64,000 nt of DNA, taken from Hysterangium stoloniferum (Eukaryota; Basidiomycota; Agaricomycetes; Hysterangiales; Hysterangiaceae). A model generated the notes under the pieces. It did no database searches and was not told the DNA's origin. It saw only the letters and a program-made list of their open reading frames with translations. The translations under genes were made by a program, and so were the position numbers. Below are positions 1 through 11,337 of the stretch, one piece after another. How positions within the stretch are numbered: the stretch's first letter is position 1; each line of letters opens with the position of its first letter. The stretch is taken from NCBI GenBank assembly GCA_015178975.1, contig WHVD01000072.1:310001-374000 (forward strand), read 5' to 3'.

Positions 1-93
1 CTGAATTTGATTAAATATTAATTTTACAACAAACAATATAAATATATATACTTTAGTGGATAAATAACTTTTAAAGTTTTGGGTTATCCTCCT
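1..93. repeat. Left arm of a 93-bp inverted repeat
   Basis: The first 93 bases recur in reverse complement at 10,073-10,164 with only a few differences. The repeat may continue to the left of the window, because it is already matching at base 1. The bracketed ~10 kb holds degenerate gypsy elements and solo LTRs. Confidence 0.85.
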
Positions 94-796
94 AAGGCCA
101 AATATATACATCCATATATAGATCCATACAATATCATACACATAGAATTTTATTATGTCTTAATTGCCACTGATTCTGGAGATATGGCACAATTTGTCTG
201 TGGCAGGATTTTTTTTAAATTCTGAACTCCACCTTGGGTACTCAGAACAGCTGTAAACCCTGGTGAATCTTCATCTCACTCATGTGTGTCCATGTCTGTG
301 TCTGAGCTCCTGCACTTTCAGTGCCTTGCATCCACCTCCCTTTTTCATTTTAATAACACCTGCTGTACATATTCCATACAACCCCTATAGTGCATTTTCA
401 CACAAAATTCAATCATTGGGAGTAAATTTGCATATCAGGTGTTATCAAAGGCTATTTGTAATCCTGGCCATCTTACCACAGGTACACATTACCAATCAGT
501 CACTGCAACACAGGCATGTTACTGATCAGGTCTCTATTGTCTGAACAAATTACCTTGTCCTTTGACCAGACTGGTTCCTTTTGTTCTTCCATTTTTGACA
601 GAATTCCACATTAGATACCATCTCCTTTGTTCTTTGCATCCCATTGTTTTGTAAAGGATATATTAAAGCTCAAGGAAACATAGCTAGAAGGTAGAAGCTT
701 CCACTTGTATTTTTCTGCCTACACTATTACTCAAACAGAGAAAACTTAGTCCTGTCTGCATTGATTGAGTGAGGTCACACAGTGACCTTACACTAT
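94..796. other. No recognisable gene
   Basis: This AT-rich stretch lies between the inverted-repeat arm and the first LTR. Its one longer open frame has no family signature and sits in repeat-like DNA. I see no gene here. Confidence 0.6.
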
Positions 797-1297
797 TGTT
801 ACAATCCATTCCTGGATATTTCAATCTTCTGATATAATTCCCACCTCCAGAACCTTATCAATTCCTGGACATTCTGAACTCTGTCCTTGTTCTGTATTTG
901 GTAACTTGTCTGTTGACAAGTATACATTCATTTGTTTATTATGTTCCCAAATCAAAATCCCTATCCTAATCCCTCTTATTGTAATATCAGTTTGTAGTAC
1001 AATTATAAAAAGCCTATATTAGTTTTGCGCATTTTACTTACACCTTAGATCTTATCAACTTAGTTAGCTTATTCTTCTTTTCTTTCTGTACACTTGATAT
1101 TCAGAACTCTTCCAAATTCTGAATATCTGTCAACTCTCCAGCATAGATGGAACCTCTGAAATTAAGGACACCCAAGCATTTGCATAAGGGCACAGCATGT
1201 AAACTGAGGCCAAGTCCTGACCCTACTTGGAGGTATCCTGAGTTCCTGGTTATTTACTGATAGTTTCTGGGATAGGTTTCTGATACAGTCCTTAACA
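797..1297 (+). mobile_element. LTR-1, 5' LTR of gypsy element 1
   Basis: It starts TGTTACAATCC and ends CTTAACA. It aligns along its length with the LTRs at 36,539-37,078 and 44,216-44,758, including the shared motif that includes TGTCTGTTGACAAGTAT. It is followed directly by the primer-site-like sequence TCAGATCTCA and the gag start, so it is the 5' LTR of a sense-strand element. It is shorter than the other copies (501 against about 540 bp). Confidence 0.85.
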
Positions 1298-1401
1298 GTA
1301 TATCAGATCTCACACTTACAACTCACTCATTATGGGTCCCAAATGTAAAGCTACTGAAGGACCATCTCAACTTCAATCCTCTTTGTAACTCTATACCACC
1401 T
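1298..1401 (+). pseudogene. gag N-terminal fragment, element 1
   Basis: A primer-binding-like stretch (GTATATCAGATCTC) follows the LTR. An ATG at about 1,335 then opens a frame starting MGPKCKATEGPSQLQ, nearly identical to the gag start at 37,113. A stop follows within about 17 codons, and an LTR-4 copy replaces the rest at 1,402. Gag resumes only at its zinc knuckle (3,462), so most of the capsid region is missing. This is a dead fragment of the capsid precursor of a Ty3/gypsy element. Confidence 0.8.
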
Positions 1402-1940
1402 TGTTAGGATTTCAGACCCCCATGACCTGTTTTAGACTCAAAACCCTTTGTCAACTCACTATCAGAACCCTGTCCAAGTATCACTGCTTGTGGCACCCCT
1501 GACACTTGTTTCATTATAGTAGTTGACCCTCTAGTCTTCCATTCTATCTCCATCCCATTTGCTCCCCCATCACCATCTCCCCCATCACCATCTCCCCCAT
1601 CCCCATCTCCCCCATCACCATCTCCCCCATCACCATCTCCCCCTCACCATCTCCCCCTCACCATCTCCCCCTCACCATCTCCCTTTACACATCTCACTTG
1701 CCACCTCAGACCCCTTTAATATTGTTAAGTATTTTACATTTAGTCTCCCCACCTTTTCATCAACTTCTTATGATCTGTTTCACCCTTTGCTTCCTTGATC
1801 AGCTCTGGTCATCCATCTTGTTAGTATAAAATCTTCTTCATGTATGCTACAGTTCTTCAGTTTGAAAATTGAGATTACCCTCTACTAGTTCTCAATCTCA
1901 TTCCTCCCTTCTCAATTCTCTTGAAGACATTCTTGGCAAG
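1402..1940 (+). mobile_element. LTR-4, 5' part
   Basis: It begins TGTTAGGAT and matches, in order, the beginning and middle of the complete LTR-4 at 35,094-35,784 (opposite strand). The match includes the TTGTATAAAGTTCC-like segment and the block ending CATTCTTGGCAAG. It is inserted in gag of element 1 and cut at 1,941 by an LTR-2 copy. A CCATCACCATCTCCC tandem repeat has expanded inside it. Confidence 0.7.
1559..1690. repeat. 15-bp tandem repeat CCATCACCATCTCCC
   Basis: Roughly eight or nine direct copies of a 14-15 bp unit (CCATCACCATCTCCC and shortened forms) lie inside the LTR-4 copy. The open frame across it encodes only HHHLPHHHLP-type repeats and is not a gene. Confidence 0.9.
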
Positions 1941-2965
1941 TGTTACAACTGGAAAACCTGCCAGACTCCAGGGACTACCCTATACGCACCCACTGTTAAG
2001 AACTGGAAACTGACTAATGTCAGTGGACCAACAGGGACTGACCGGAAGGACTTGGCTTCAGCTTATGTGCTGCACCCTCGCAGTTGTCCATCAGGTGTCC
2101 TTAAATTTTGGGCAGGTGAAGACTAGTCCCAATGAATGCCTCTTGGTGAAAACTACTGATCGGAACTGAGGGATGAGTCGAGTGTCGGGCCAAGGGGTCG
2201 GGGACCGAAGGGTGGCAAGTGCACGTGAAGGTGGAAGACGGGATTCTTAGTATGAGACTTCTGGAGGTGTAAGAGGGTATTCTGAGTCAATATTCAGATT
2301 GCCTGGTAACTACAACTACAGTGGGTTCATATACAAGTAACAGGCATCTAGGAAATACTAACTAAGAGAAGAGCGGAACACGGTATTGACAAATAAACTT
2401 GACTAGGAATGGGAAGTTTATGATTAGTTCGGAGGCTGATGATAACTGAGAGTGGAATTACAGTAAAAGGAAATAGTTCGAGGGTTACAAATATATATAG
2501 ACATATGTGAAACATAGGATAGAGTGGATCATCATAATAAAGGGGACGTATCAGAGTTTAACCAGATAGTTCGAGTATGTTTTGACGTGGGTGTAAATGG
2601 GGTTTGATCACCGTGAAAGCATATGTCAGCTTCGGGAGGCCGATGGTTTCCGATGTGGTAACTTGAACAGTAACTTGAAATTGTCGATAGGTGGCGATAA
2701 CCTCAGGGACCGATAGGGTTGTGACACAGTTGTAACAACCACACCCTACATGCACCAGTTATCAGTTTACTGGAATACCTGCCGGCCTCCAGATGTTGAT
2801 CCTGTTCATGCCCGACCTTCACCATCTTATGTATCAGTCACCGGAATACCTGCCTGGGACCCATGCATGTCTGTCCTGTCTATCTCTGACCCTGTCCCAT
2901 GTACCAGTCACTGGACTTCACTCGGAAAACCCATCAGCTCTCTAACTGAGCCACATTATTTGCCA
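1941..2965 (+). mobile_element. LTR-2 fragment, interrupted by LTR-7
   Basis: It starts TGTTACAACTGGAAAACC and matches the start of LTR-2 (compare 42,669 and 16,706). It is split at 1,993/2,738 by a minus-strand LTR. The LTR-2 match resumes with GCACCAGTTATCAGTTTACTGG and runs to about 2,965, where it changes abruptly to LTR-4 sequence. The 3' two thirds of LTR-2 are missing. Confidence 0.7.
1994..2737 (-). mobile_element. LTR-7, solo, nested in LTR-2
   Basis: It starts TGTTAAGAACTGG and ends GTTGTAACA, the mirror of the TG...CA termini seen elsewhere. The antisense of the common LTR module (GGACTTGGCTTCAGCTTATG) lies near its left end, so it is minus-strand. The flanks CCCAC and ACCAC differ at one base and could be an eroded 5-bp target duplication. 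Its interior matches no other LTR in the window. Confidence 0.6.
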
Positions 2966-3461
2966 CCTCATACCATTTAGGATACCTTTGTTACATTGTA
3001 TTTAGTTCCAGTGTGATCCCTACTACTTCCCATACTTCCTCTGACCCATCACCACAGTTCACTTCCTGATCAGCCTTCTGATCATCCACTATACTTTTGT
3101 ATAAAGTTCCTACTATGTATTCTACTATTCTCCGGTTCTAATATCAACTTAGATTACCCCCATCTAGTCTTCAGTCACCTTACTCCCTCTCTAATACCCT
3201 TGAAGGCCTCATTGGCAACCCATGACTCTTAGCACTTTGGCTCTCCAGTCAAGTGAGCTAAGTGTTGTATTTAGTTCTTATTGTACTATCTGTTCTGTTT
3301 GAAATACTGGAGCACCTTAACAGTTCATATGAGGGTGCAACACATAGGTTGAAGCCAAGCTCCACTCATTTTATAGAGTTGGACCTCCTGACTAGTGTGA
3401 TCACTACCATTGGCCCCCTGACTTTAGAGCCTCTTTCTCCCACCTTGCTCGGATCTTAACA
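2966..3461 (+). mobile_element. LTR-4, 3' part
   Basis: It matches the middle to the end of LTR-4 (35,094-35,784, opposite strand) and closes with GATCTTAACA. Its first ~240 bp repeat the content of 1,700-1,940, so this is a second LTR-4 copy, not the continuation of the first. Confidence 0.7.
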
Positions 3462-3606
3462 ATAACAACTTGTGCCTATTCTGCAGAAAGGCAGACACAA
3501 GGTTTCCAAATGCACTGTCAAGGCAAACTTTTCCAAGGCTCATATGGCAATTACCTCTATGTCAACTATGTCAAAGGAGAAACCCACCACAGAGTTGAAA
3601 AATAAG
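3462..3606 (+). pseudogene. gag C-terminus with CCHC zinc knuckle, element 1
   Basis: The frame reads CLYCRKAGHKVSKC, a CX2CX4HX4C nucleic-acid-binding knuckle. It is followed by a lysine/serine-rich tail and a stop (TAA) at the same place as in the copy at 38,319. It is the nucleocapsid end of gag, cut off from its N-terminus by the LTR insertions. Confidence 0.8.
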
Positions 3607-6590
3607 TAAGAAACCCTCCAGATTCTATACAGACAGAGGGTTGTGTTGACTCTCCATGTTTCTGAGATTATCCATTTCAATGCTTCTGCTCTTTCCAATA
3701 CCAACTCATTATTTGTAAAACTCATTTCTAAGCTTCTTGGACATTTAGTGTTCTGACCTCTTATAAATTCCAGCTCCACCACTGTTTTATAGATACAGCT
3801 TTTGCCATGAAACATTAATCTGAAACTCCAATCTGTACCTGCAATTTCCCTGCAATTAATTGATGGCACTAGCAATACAGCTATTACTTAAGCTTGCAAC
3901 CTGCCTATCCAGTTCCTGTGTGGAACATCTCAGGCAGTTACATTTTTATAACACAGTTGGACTCTAGTTGTTTGGTCATTCTAGGATACAACTGGCTCAC
4001 CTGACACAATTTGTCAATTGACTGGGTATTGGGCAGTATAATTTTCCAAATTCCCAACACTTCCATTCCCCTGCAATATCTATTCTGGCCAGAGCCTCTT
4101 CAGTCTCAATGGCAATTCCAGCTTCTCCCAAAACCTCCAAACCTCCAAAGATTTCCCTCATCAATGTGGCAGCATTTGTTATGGTGAGTAAATTGGATGG
4201 TTCCCAGTGTTTTTCAATCAGCTTACAAGCTGATGAAGCATCTGGACATTTTATAACTCCAGAATTATCTGAGCTAACTGCTGATCTGAAGGAGTCCATG
4301 AAAATATTACAATTTCATGGATGTTTTCAGTAAGCAAAAGCTGACTGGCTTGTACCTCATAGGCCTTGGGACTTAAAATTGATATTGAGCCTGGGTCAAA
4401 CCCTCCTCTAGGACCTAATTACCCTTTGTCCCAATCAGAACTTTCTTCTATCTGAGAGTTCCTGGATGAACATTTCTAGATAGGTTTTATTCAGCCCTCC
4501 AGGTCTCCTTTCAGAGTACCCATCCTTTTTGTCAAAAAGAAGGATGGATCCCTTTGTCTCTGTGTTGATTTCCAAGGCCTAAATTCCATAACACAGAAAG
4601 ACAAATATCTGTTCCATTCATCACAGATTTACTTGATGCCCCACAAAAAGCCTAAATTTACATCAAATAGATCTTAAACACACCTATTACTTGGTCCAAA
4701 TTGCTCAAGGTGATGAGTGGAAAACTGCCTTCCATACCCACTCTGGTTCTTTCAAATGGTTGGTTATGCCCTTTGGCCTTACCAATACTCCTGCTGCTTT
4801 TCAACATTTTGTTAACAATACAGTATATTTCCAACATGGTTGATGTATGTGTTATTGTCTAATTGGATGATATTTTGGTATTGTCTGAAGATCCCACACT
4901 TCATGATGGACAAGTCCATGAAGTTTTCTGAAGACTCTGCAAAATGGTCTTTTTACTAACAGAGACAAATTTTCCTTCAATATGGATTCTATTGAATATT
5001 TGGGTTTCATGATAAGACCTAATAGTCTTCATGTGGATGAAGCCAAAGTTCAAGTTGTTCACAATTGGCCCAAACCTCAGAAAGTCAAGGATATTCAATC
5101 TTTCCTAAGTTTCATGAATTTCTACTATCAATTTATTCAGAACTATTTGGATATTACAATACCTCTCACTTGCCTTACTTGCAAAACAACCCCTTGGGTT
5201 TTCAATGACAAATGTCATTCCACTTTTCAAACATTGAAGGATGCCTTCACTTCTGCTCCTATTCTGTCTCATTGGAAACCTGATGTTCTGATCATTATAG
5301 AAACCGATGCTTCCAACTCTGTGATTGCCACTATTCTCTCTATTCAAGACTCTGATGGAGAAATTCACCTGGTTGCATTTCTTTCCCAGACACTTTCAGT
5401 TTCCAAACTCAATTATGATGTTCATGATAAGGAACTTCTGGCAATTTTTGAGGCTTTCAAGCATTGGCATCATTACCTTGAAGGTTCCAGACTTCCAATT
5501 GGTGTTGTGACTGATCACAAGATTTTGGAATATTTTTTGACCACTAAACTCCTGACCTGTCAGAAAGCCCACTGGCCTGAATTTCTTTCCACTTTCAATA
5601 TGATTATCCAATTCCAACCTGGACATCTTGGTGGAAAACCAGATGCCATGACTCCATGATGGGAGGTCTATCTAAAAAAGGGGGAAAGCAACTATGCTGT
5701 CATACACCCACACCATGTTAAATCAGTGTTTTTGACTCAGCAACTTTCTGCATCTATCAAGCTCTCCACCTCATTCATCATATCCTCTGTAGTGTTATGG
5801 TTATGGACATTGAAAAACTACATCAAGATATCCTATTTGCACTCTCTTCCAATCCTGTTCTAAAACCACACCTGAATATTCCTGAATATCCTGATCAACC
5901 CCAGTAGTCTCAACACTCTCAAGGTTTTATCCAACTCAATGGACATATCTACATTCCAGATTCCAACAATCTCCAACCCTGCATACTTCAGTACAAGCAC
6001 AATCAGCCAGTCTCCATACATTTCAGCATTAACAAAACTCTTGGATTAATCCAATGGGAATATACTTAGCCCAATCTCTGATATTTTGTCACTCAGTACT
6101 GTAAGTTATGTACCACTTGCTTATGCTCCAAATCACAGTGACATAAACCATATGGTCTTCTCAAGCAACTTCCAATACTGGAATAACCCTGGAATTCATT
6201 CCATGGATTTTATCCAACAACTCCCCATCTTCTGAAGGCCATACATTGTAGACCAATTTTTGAAACAAGGAATTTTCATATCCACTCACAATACAATCAC
6301 ATCCATGCAACTAGGGGAATTGTTTGTTCTTCAAATATTTTCCAAACATAGTGTTCCCATGCACATCACTTCTGATTGAGGTTCCAAGTTTGTTTTCCAC
6401 TTCTTCTCAAGTCCCACAGAAAAGCCCTTGACATGAAACTACGCTTACTTCCAGATATCACCCAGAAGGTGATGGACAAATGGAATGTGTCAACCAAACA
6501 TTGGAACAATATCTCTACATTTATTGCAGCTATCAACAGGACAACTGGAAATCCCTTCTTCCACTGGCAGAATTTGCATACAATACAGTA
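3607..6590 (+). pseudogene. Degenerate pol (protease-RT-RNase H-integrase), element 1
   Basis: Broken frames follow the order of the pol at 38,322-41,976. The reverse transcriptase lies at about 4,450-5,110, with [14 protein letters not shown] and a YLDD box reading (stop)LDDILV near 4,860. RNase H lies at 5,290-5,640 with ETDAS, YDVHDKELLAIFEAF and VVTDHK. The integrase zinc finger follows near 5,990-6,140 and the catalytic core near 6,200-6,590. Stops and frameshifts are frequent, including a stop replacing the tyrosine of the YLDD box. The integrase runs without a gap into a second RT at about 6,590, and the rest of the integrase and the chromodomain are absent. It is a non-functional Ty3/gypsy chromovirus-type pol. 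Confidence 0.85.
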
Positions 6591-7114
6591 TTTACACTGT
6601 CCTCCATGGAACTTTCCACAATCTGGGATTTCCTGGACAAACATTTGTCCATAGGTTTTATCAGACCTTCAAAATCTCCCTTTGGAGCACCTGTTCTGTT
6701 TGTTAAGAAAAAAGATGGATCCTTTTGATTATGTGTTGATTTCAGAGGACTCAATACTGTTACATGGAAGGATAAGTATCCACTCCCACTTATATCTGAC
6801 CTGCTCGACACTCCACAGAATGCACAGATTTATACCAAGATAGACCTTAAACATGCCTACCACTTGGTGTGGATCTCTGTGGGATATGAGTGGAAAACCA
6901 CTTTCAGAACCCATTATGGGGCTTTTGAGTGGTTAGTGATGCCCTTTGGGCTCACCAATGCTCCATCTGTTTTTCAACGTTTTATCAATGATATTTTCTC
7001 TTGTAGTATGCATCATTGTTTACTTGGATGACATTCTTATCTACTCCAAAGACCCCACAGTACATGACAAACAAGTTTTCAAAGTTCTCCGAAGACTCAG
7101 ACAACATGGCCTAT
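6591..7114 (+). pseudogene. Second reverse transcriptase fragment (first part)
   Basis: The frame reads [20 protein letters not shown], then [32 protein letters not shown] and a YLDD-type box ([12 protein letters not shown] near 7,020). This is RT from a related but different gypsy copy. It starts abruptly inside the integrase of element 1 and is cut at 7,114 by a solo LTR. A stop (TGA) follows KKDGSF. Confidence 0.85.
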
Positions 7115-7951
7115 TGTTAGGATACACACACAGGCCGGGTTTCCGGAGAAATCTGCAGGATATCCTGTAGGACTTGGCTTCAGCTTATAGGCTGCACCCT
7201 CGCTAGATCGTGTTGTCCAATTTCAAACGGACGGACGGGGATCCCGGGGAGTCCGGGCGGGGTTCGTGGGTCATAGGTCGTAAGTCGGGTCGTGGGTCGT
7301 AAGTCGGAGGTCGTGGGTCGTGAGTCGAGTAGGTTGAGAGAGATCGATGCGCCGGAGCCCATGGGCTCCGACTAGTGCGAGTGATGTGAAATGTAAGGTT
7401 TTAGAGCGGAAAATATTATTAGATTACTGGGGGGAATCTAAGCTAATTTTCTGACTGGATTGTATGTACAACATCTGCCAGTTTATATAGACCGTGGAAT
7501 GCATGACATACCGAATCCAGTAATAATGAGACGAAACGAGCAAAACATAAAACGGGAATAGTAAACACCAAATTGGTGTTAGGAACGGGATGGAACGGAG
7601 CGGAGTCCAAATCGTGACAAAGCATAACCCATAACGGGAAACGGAGCGGGAGCGGAGTCCTAAATCATGACAGGTCATTTGACTAAAACGGGAACGGGGC
7701 TCGATTAGAGCGGTGACGGGATTCTAAGCGGGTTCCGGTGACTGATGCGTGGGACGAAGACGGACATAGACAGAGACGGGATCCGGGGGAAGTCTGGTGA
7801 CTGGTATGTGTCTCAATGAGGTCGAACGTAATGAGTCTTGACGTAACGGAGTCCGGGCGGGAAATCCTATAAACAGACAATTGGTGCTTGTAGCGCGTGG
7901 GGGCGTACGAGTTAGTGCCCGGAGTCCGGCGGGATTTGTCTGGTCGTAACA
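7115..7951 (-). mobile_element. LTR-2, solo, minus strand
   Basis: It starts TGTTAGGATAC and ends GGTCGTAACA. It is the reverse complement of the LTR-2 at 42,669-43,493 over its whole length (837 against 825 bp). It is flanked by the 5-bp target duplication CCTAT (7,110-7,114 and 7,952-7,956). Removing it rejoins the RT/RNase H frame. It keeps many CpG sites, so it is probably one of the younger insertions here. Confidence 0.92.
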
Positions 7952-8595
7952 CCTATACACAAATGGTAAAAAATGTACTTTTGACATGGACTCTGTGGAA
8001 TATTTAGGTTTCATAATGGGACCCAATGGACTGACTCCGTATGGATGAAGCCAAAGTACAAATCATCAAAGATTGGCAGAATCCAGAAAAGTCAAAGATA
8101 TACAATCTTTCCTCAGCTTTTCCAATTTTTACCAACAGTTTATCTGCAGGTATTCCAAAATCACAGTTCCCCTTACTCATCTTAATGCAAGGGTGCCCTG
8201 TGGACTTTTGATTATAAGTGTCAAAAATCTTTCAATCTTTTAAAAGATTCTTTTTCCTCAGCTCCAATCCTTTCACATTGGAAACCAGACATTCCACTCA
8301 TTGTTGAGACAGATGCCTCGGACTATGCACTTGGAGCCATTTTGTCTATCCAGGACTCTGACAGAGAAGTCCACCCTGTGGCTTTTCTGTCCCAGACTTT
8401 TACTGGACCAGAGCTCAATTATGACATCCATGACAAGGAACTCCTAGTGATTTTTGCAGCTTTCAAATCATGGTGACACTATTTGGAGGGCTCGGGAATT
8501 CCAATTGACATTGTAACAGATCACAAGAACCTGGAATATTTTTCAACCACAAAACTTTTGACCTGACAGCAAGCCTGCTGGTCTAAATACCTATC
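7952..8595 (+). pseudogene. Second RT/RNase H fragment (continuation)
   Basis: It continues the RT interrupted at 7,114: CTFDMDSVEYLGFIMGPNG, KVKDIQSFLSF, then RNase H with a shifted frame and a TGA inside the FKSWRHYLEGS-like segment. It ends where another minus-strand LTR-2 begins. Frameshifts show it is dead. Confidence 0.8.
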
Positions 8596-9745
8596 TGTTA
8601 AGGTGCATGCAGAGCTTAGCAGAGGGTTTCTGGAGAAACCTGCAGATAATCCAGTAGGACTTGGCTTCAGCATATAGGCTGCACCCTTGTGAGATCATAG
8701 TGTCCAATTTCAAACAGGCAGATGGGAAACCTGGGCAGTCCCAGTGTAGTTGATAGGTTGAAGGTTGATAGGTCAAAAGACCAGTCGGGAAGCCCATGGG
8801 CTCTGATGAGGAGCATTGTGATATGAGAGATGGGGATGGAGTGGGGACCAATCAGAAAGCATGCATGCTCTGATGAGGTCAATAGCCTTGTGAGATGGGG
8901 ATGGAGCAGGTATATGCTAAGTAACTGGGGGTGGAGTCCAAAACATGACAGATCATTAGACCATAATGGGAATGGGGCTCAGTTAGAGAGCTGTTGGGTT
9001 ATCTGGGTGGAGCCCAGTGACTGGTGCGTGGAATGGGGTCGGACATAGAGGAGTCCAATAAGTGATGTGTGAGACACAGAGGGTCAGGTGTAGATGGACT
9101 TGATGTCCAGGTCCTGGCAGGTTTTCTGGTTTAGCTGTAACTTGGTATAGTGGGTCAGGTGCATGTAGGATGGGGTCCAGAGCCTGGTGGGTTGAGAGGT
9201 TGGAGGGTCAACTGCAGGAATCCCACGGAGGTTGAGGGGTTGGGTGGTGATGGGTCAGAGGTTGCATGATAGATAGGTCAGAGCCCATGGGCTCTGATGA
9301 GGTATTTAGTGGTGTGTTTCAAAGAGGAATAGAGCGGAAAATGTACTGAAATTACTGGGGGGAATCTAAGCTGATTTTCTGACTGGATTGTATGTACAAC
9401 ATCTGCCAGACTATATAGACTGTGGAATGTATGTCATACCAAATCCAGTAATAATGAAATCCAAACTAGTAATCATGAAATGAGATAAGTGAACATCAAA
9501 TTTGGTGTTAGGAACAGAATGGAGTCCAAAATGTGACAGGTTGTTAGACCATAACGGGAATGGGGTGGGAGCAGAGTCTGAAACATGACAGGTCATTTGA
9601 CCATAACGGGAATGGGGCTCAGTTAGAGAGCTGTCAGGTTTTCCAAGTGGGGTCCAGTGACTAATGCATGGGACAGAGTCGGAGATAGACAGGGATGACA
9701 TGTGCAGGGTCCAGGTGGGTATTCCAGTGACTGGTACATGAGATA
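8596..9745 (-). mobile_element. Two partial LTR-2 copies, minus strand
   Basis: The stretch starts TGTTAAGGTGCATGC and shows antisense LTR-2 sequence twice. One copy runs from 8,596 to about 9,205 and includes the GGACTTGGCTTCAGC module. The second, from about 9,206 to 9,745, includes the GGGGGGAATCTAAGCTGATT block. The second ends without the expected ...GTAACA terminus. The boundary between them is approximate. Confidence 0.7.
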
Positions 9746-10072
9746 ATTGTGATGTATTAGCCTTACTTTGATACTATTTTCTGAAAAAGGAGTCCAATGC
9801 TCTATCAAAATGTGCAAATACTCAATTCACTGCAAGGTAAAATAATTTAAGTATTTGATATTAATCAGTGGCAGCCTAAATAGACTTAGAACCCCTGAAG
9901 TCAAGAGTTTACTTGAATATATGCACCCTACTTTGCAAAGAAGGTTTTGAGAGCTGCTTGTTCTTTTTCTGTGACAACAACTATTAAAATAAGAATAACA
10001 ATTTACTGATTCCAAAGCTAGATTTAACTTCAATACTAGCTAGTTTATATATATTTTATACTATTTATCAAA
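9746..10072. other. AT-rich, no recognisable gene
   Basis: This sequence between the truncated LTR-2 and the right inverted-repeat arm has no family match that I can see. Confidence 0.5.
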
Positions 10073-10164
10073 GGAGGATAACTGAAAACTTTAAAAGTTG
10101 TTTATCCACTAAAGTATATATATTTATATTGTTTGTTGTAAAATTAATATTTAATCAAATTCAG
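10073..10164. repeat. Right arm of the 93-bp inverted repeat
   Basis: It is the reverse complement of bases 1-93 with only a few substitutions. It ends CAAATTCAG against CTGAATTTG at base 1. Confidence 0.85.
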
Positions 10165-10370
10165 CCTATCAGATAATATTCTGGAGAATAAGGAAATATC
10201 AATATTTATCTTGTATCTGACAAAAGTTAGTCAAACAAACATATATAGATTATCCTTTTGGGGATAAATTCCACAACATGGATTGGTTGGCCAGATAGTT
10301 CTGGTTAACTTTCTAAACCAAATAAATTTAAATTATATGAACTACATTTGAAAGTTTGTATAATATACAA

Positions 10371-10556
10371 GAGAATGCATCTCATCCCAAAGATTAAGTC
10401 ATAACCCAAATAATTTTGGTTAACTATAATGTTTGTGGACATTTTAAAAGTTATGGAGATACTAGAGAATGTATTTTATCCCAAAGATTAGGTAACAACC
10501 CAGATAATCTTGTATAACCATGATATTTGTGTATATTTTAAGGGAGTGTACAAGTC
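10371..10556. repeat. ~93-bp unit, two tandem copies
   Basis: GAGAATGCATCTCATCCCAA at 10,371 and GAGAATGTATTTTATCCCAA at about 10,464 begin two diverged copies of the same ~93-bp sequence. Both run through AAAGATTARGT and AACCCARATAAT to a T-rich end. The surrounding 10,165-10,900 is AT-rich and has no gene. Confidence 0.7.
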
Positions 10557-10924
10557 TTAAAGATGAAATTTTGGGTTAATGAAATATAAATTTCTAAAAC
10601 TTGTAGTCATAGCCAGGAGAAATAGTCTCACTTAAAAATATGAGGAGTTTTTCATAAAATTTTGTGTATTCAATGAATTGTGACTATCCTCCAAATAGTA
10701 AAAATATTTATAAACAGGTCAAAAGATTAGATATAGAATAAAACACTATTTGGCTAATATATGCTTTATTTACACTAACCTACAAGGTCTACTGTGATAT
10801 TAACTTATCAGGATCTTAATGTAGTCTTAGGATCTTGCAAGGATATTCTCAGTATTTATATATGTGAATATGCTTTACTGATTCACAATAAATGAGCAAG
10901 GGAACAGGGATTATTTGTAATGTA

Positions 10925-11260
10925 ATAATCAGTCAAATTACTCAACAAGAGGTGACTGAAGTTTTAGACTACAAATAACAATGTAAAGAAAACTAATAAT
11001 CAGTACTCAATTAAGAGGTGACTATAGTATAAAGGATTAATACCAGAAGCTCAACAAGAGGTGGCAGGGAATCCTGATTGTAGGATTATAGTCAAATTAC
11101 TCAACAAGAGGTGACTGAGAATCCTGATTGGTAGGATTATTGTCAGAAGCTCAACAAGAGGTGACAAAGGAATCCTGAGATAACTTAGGTCAGCAGCTCA
11201 ACTAGAGGTGACTAAGTGTTTGTATATATTTATCTGACAGCCCAACTAGGGGTGGAATAA
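10925..11260. repeat. Recurring motif CTCAACAAGAGGTGAC
   Basis: CTCAACAAGAGGTGAC or a close variant (AATTAAGAGGTGAC, AACTAGAGGTGAC, AACTAGGGGTGG) recurs at least six times at 45-70 bp spacing. In places it is followed by AATCCTGATTG. On the minus strand these lie downstream of the TATA box at 11,338, so they may be transcribed leader repeats. Confidence 0.75.
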
Positions 11261-11337
11261 CTGCTTGCTGCAGTGGCACACTGATGTGGCTGATAAAGTG
11301 TAGTAAAGATGATATATATTCAAGGCTGGAGCTGAGC

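Noticed and set aside
1559-1798. Frame with HHHLPHHHLP repeats (possible metal-binding peptide)
   Set aside because: It is a translated simple repeat inside an LTR.
10925-11260. Regular short repeats as a CRISPR array
   Set aside because: Repeats are imperfect, spacers are similar to each other, and the genome is clearly eukaryotic.
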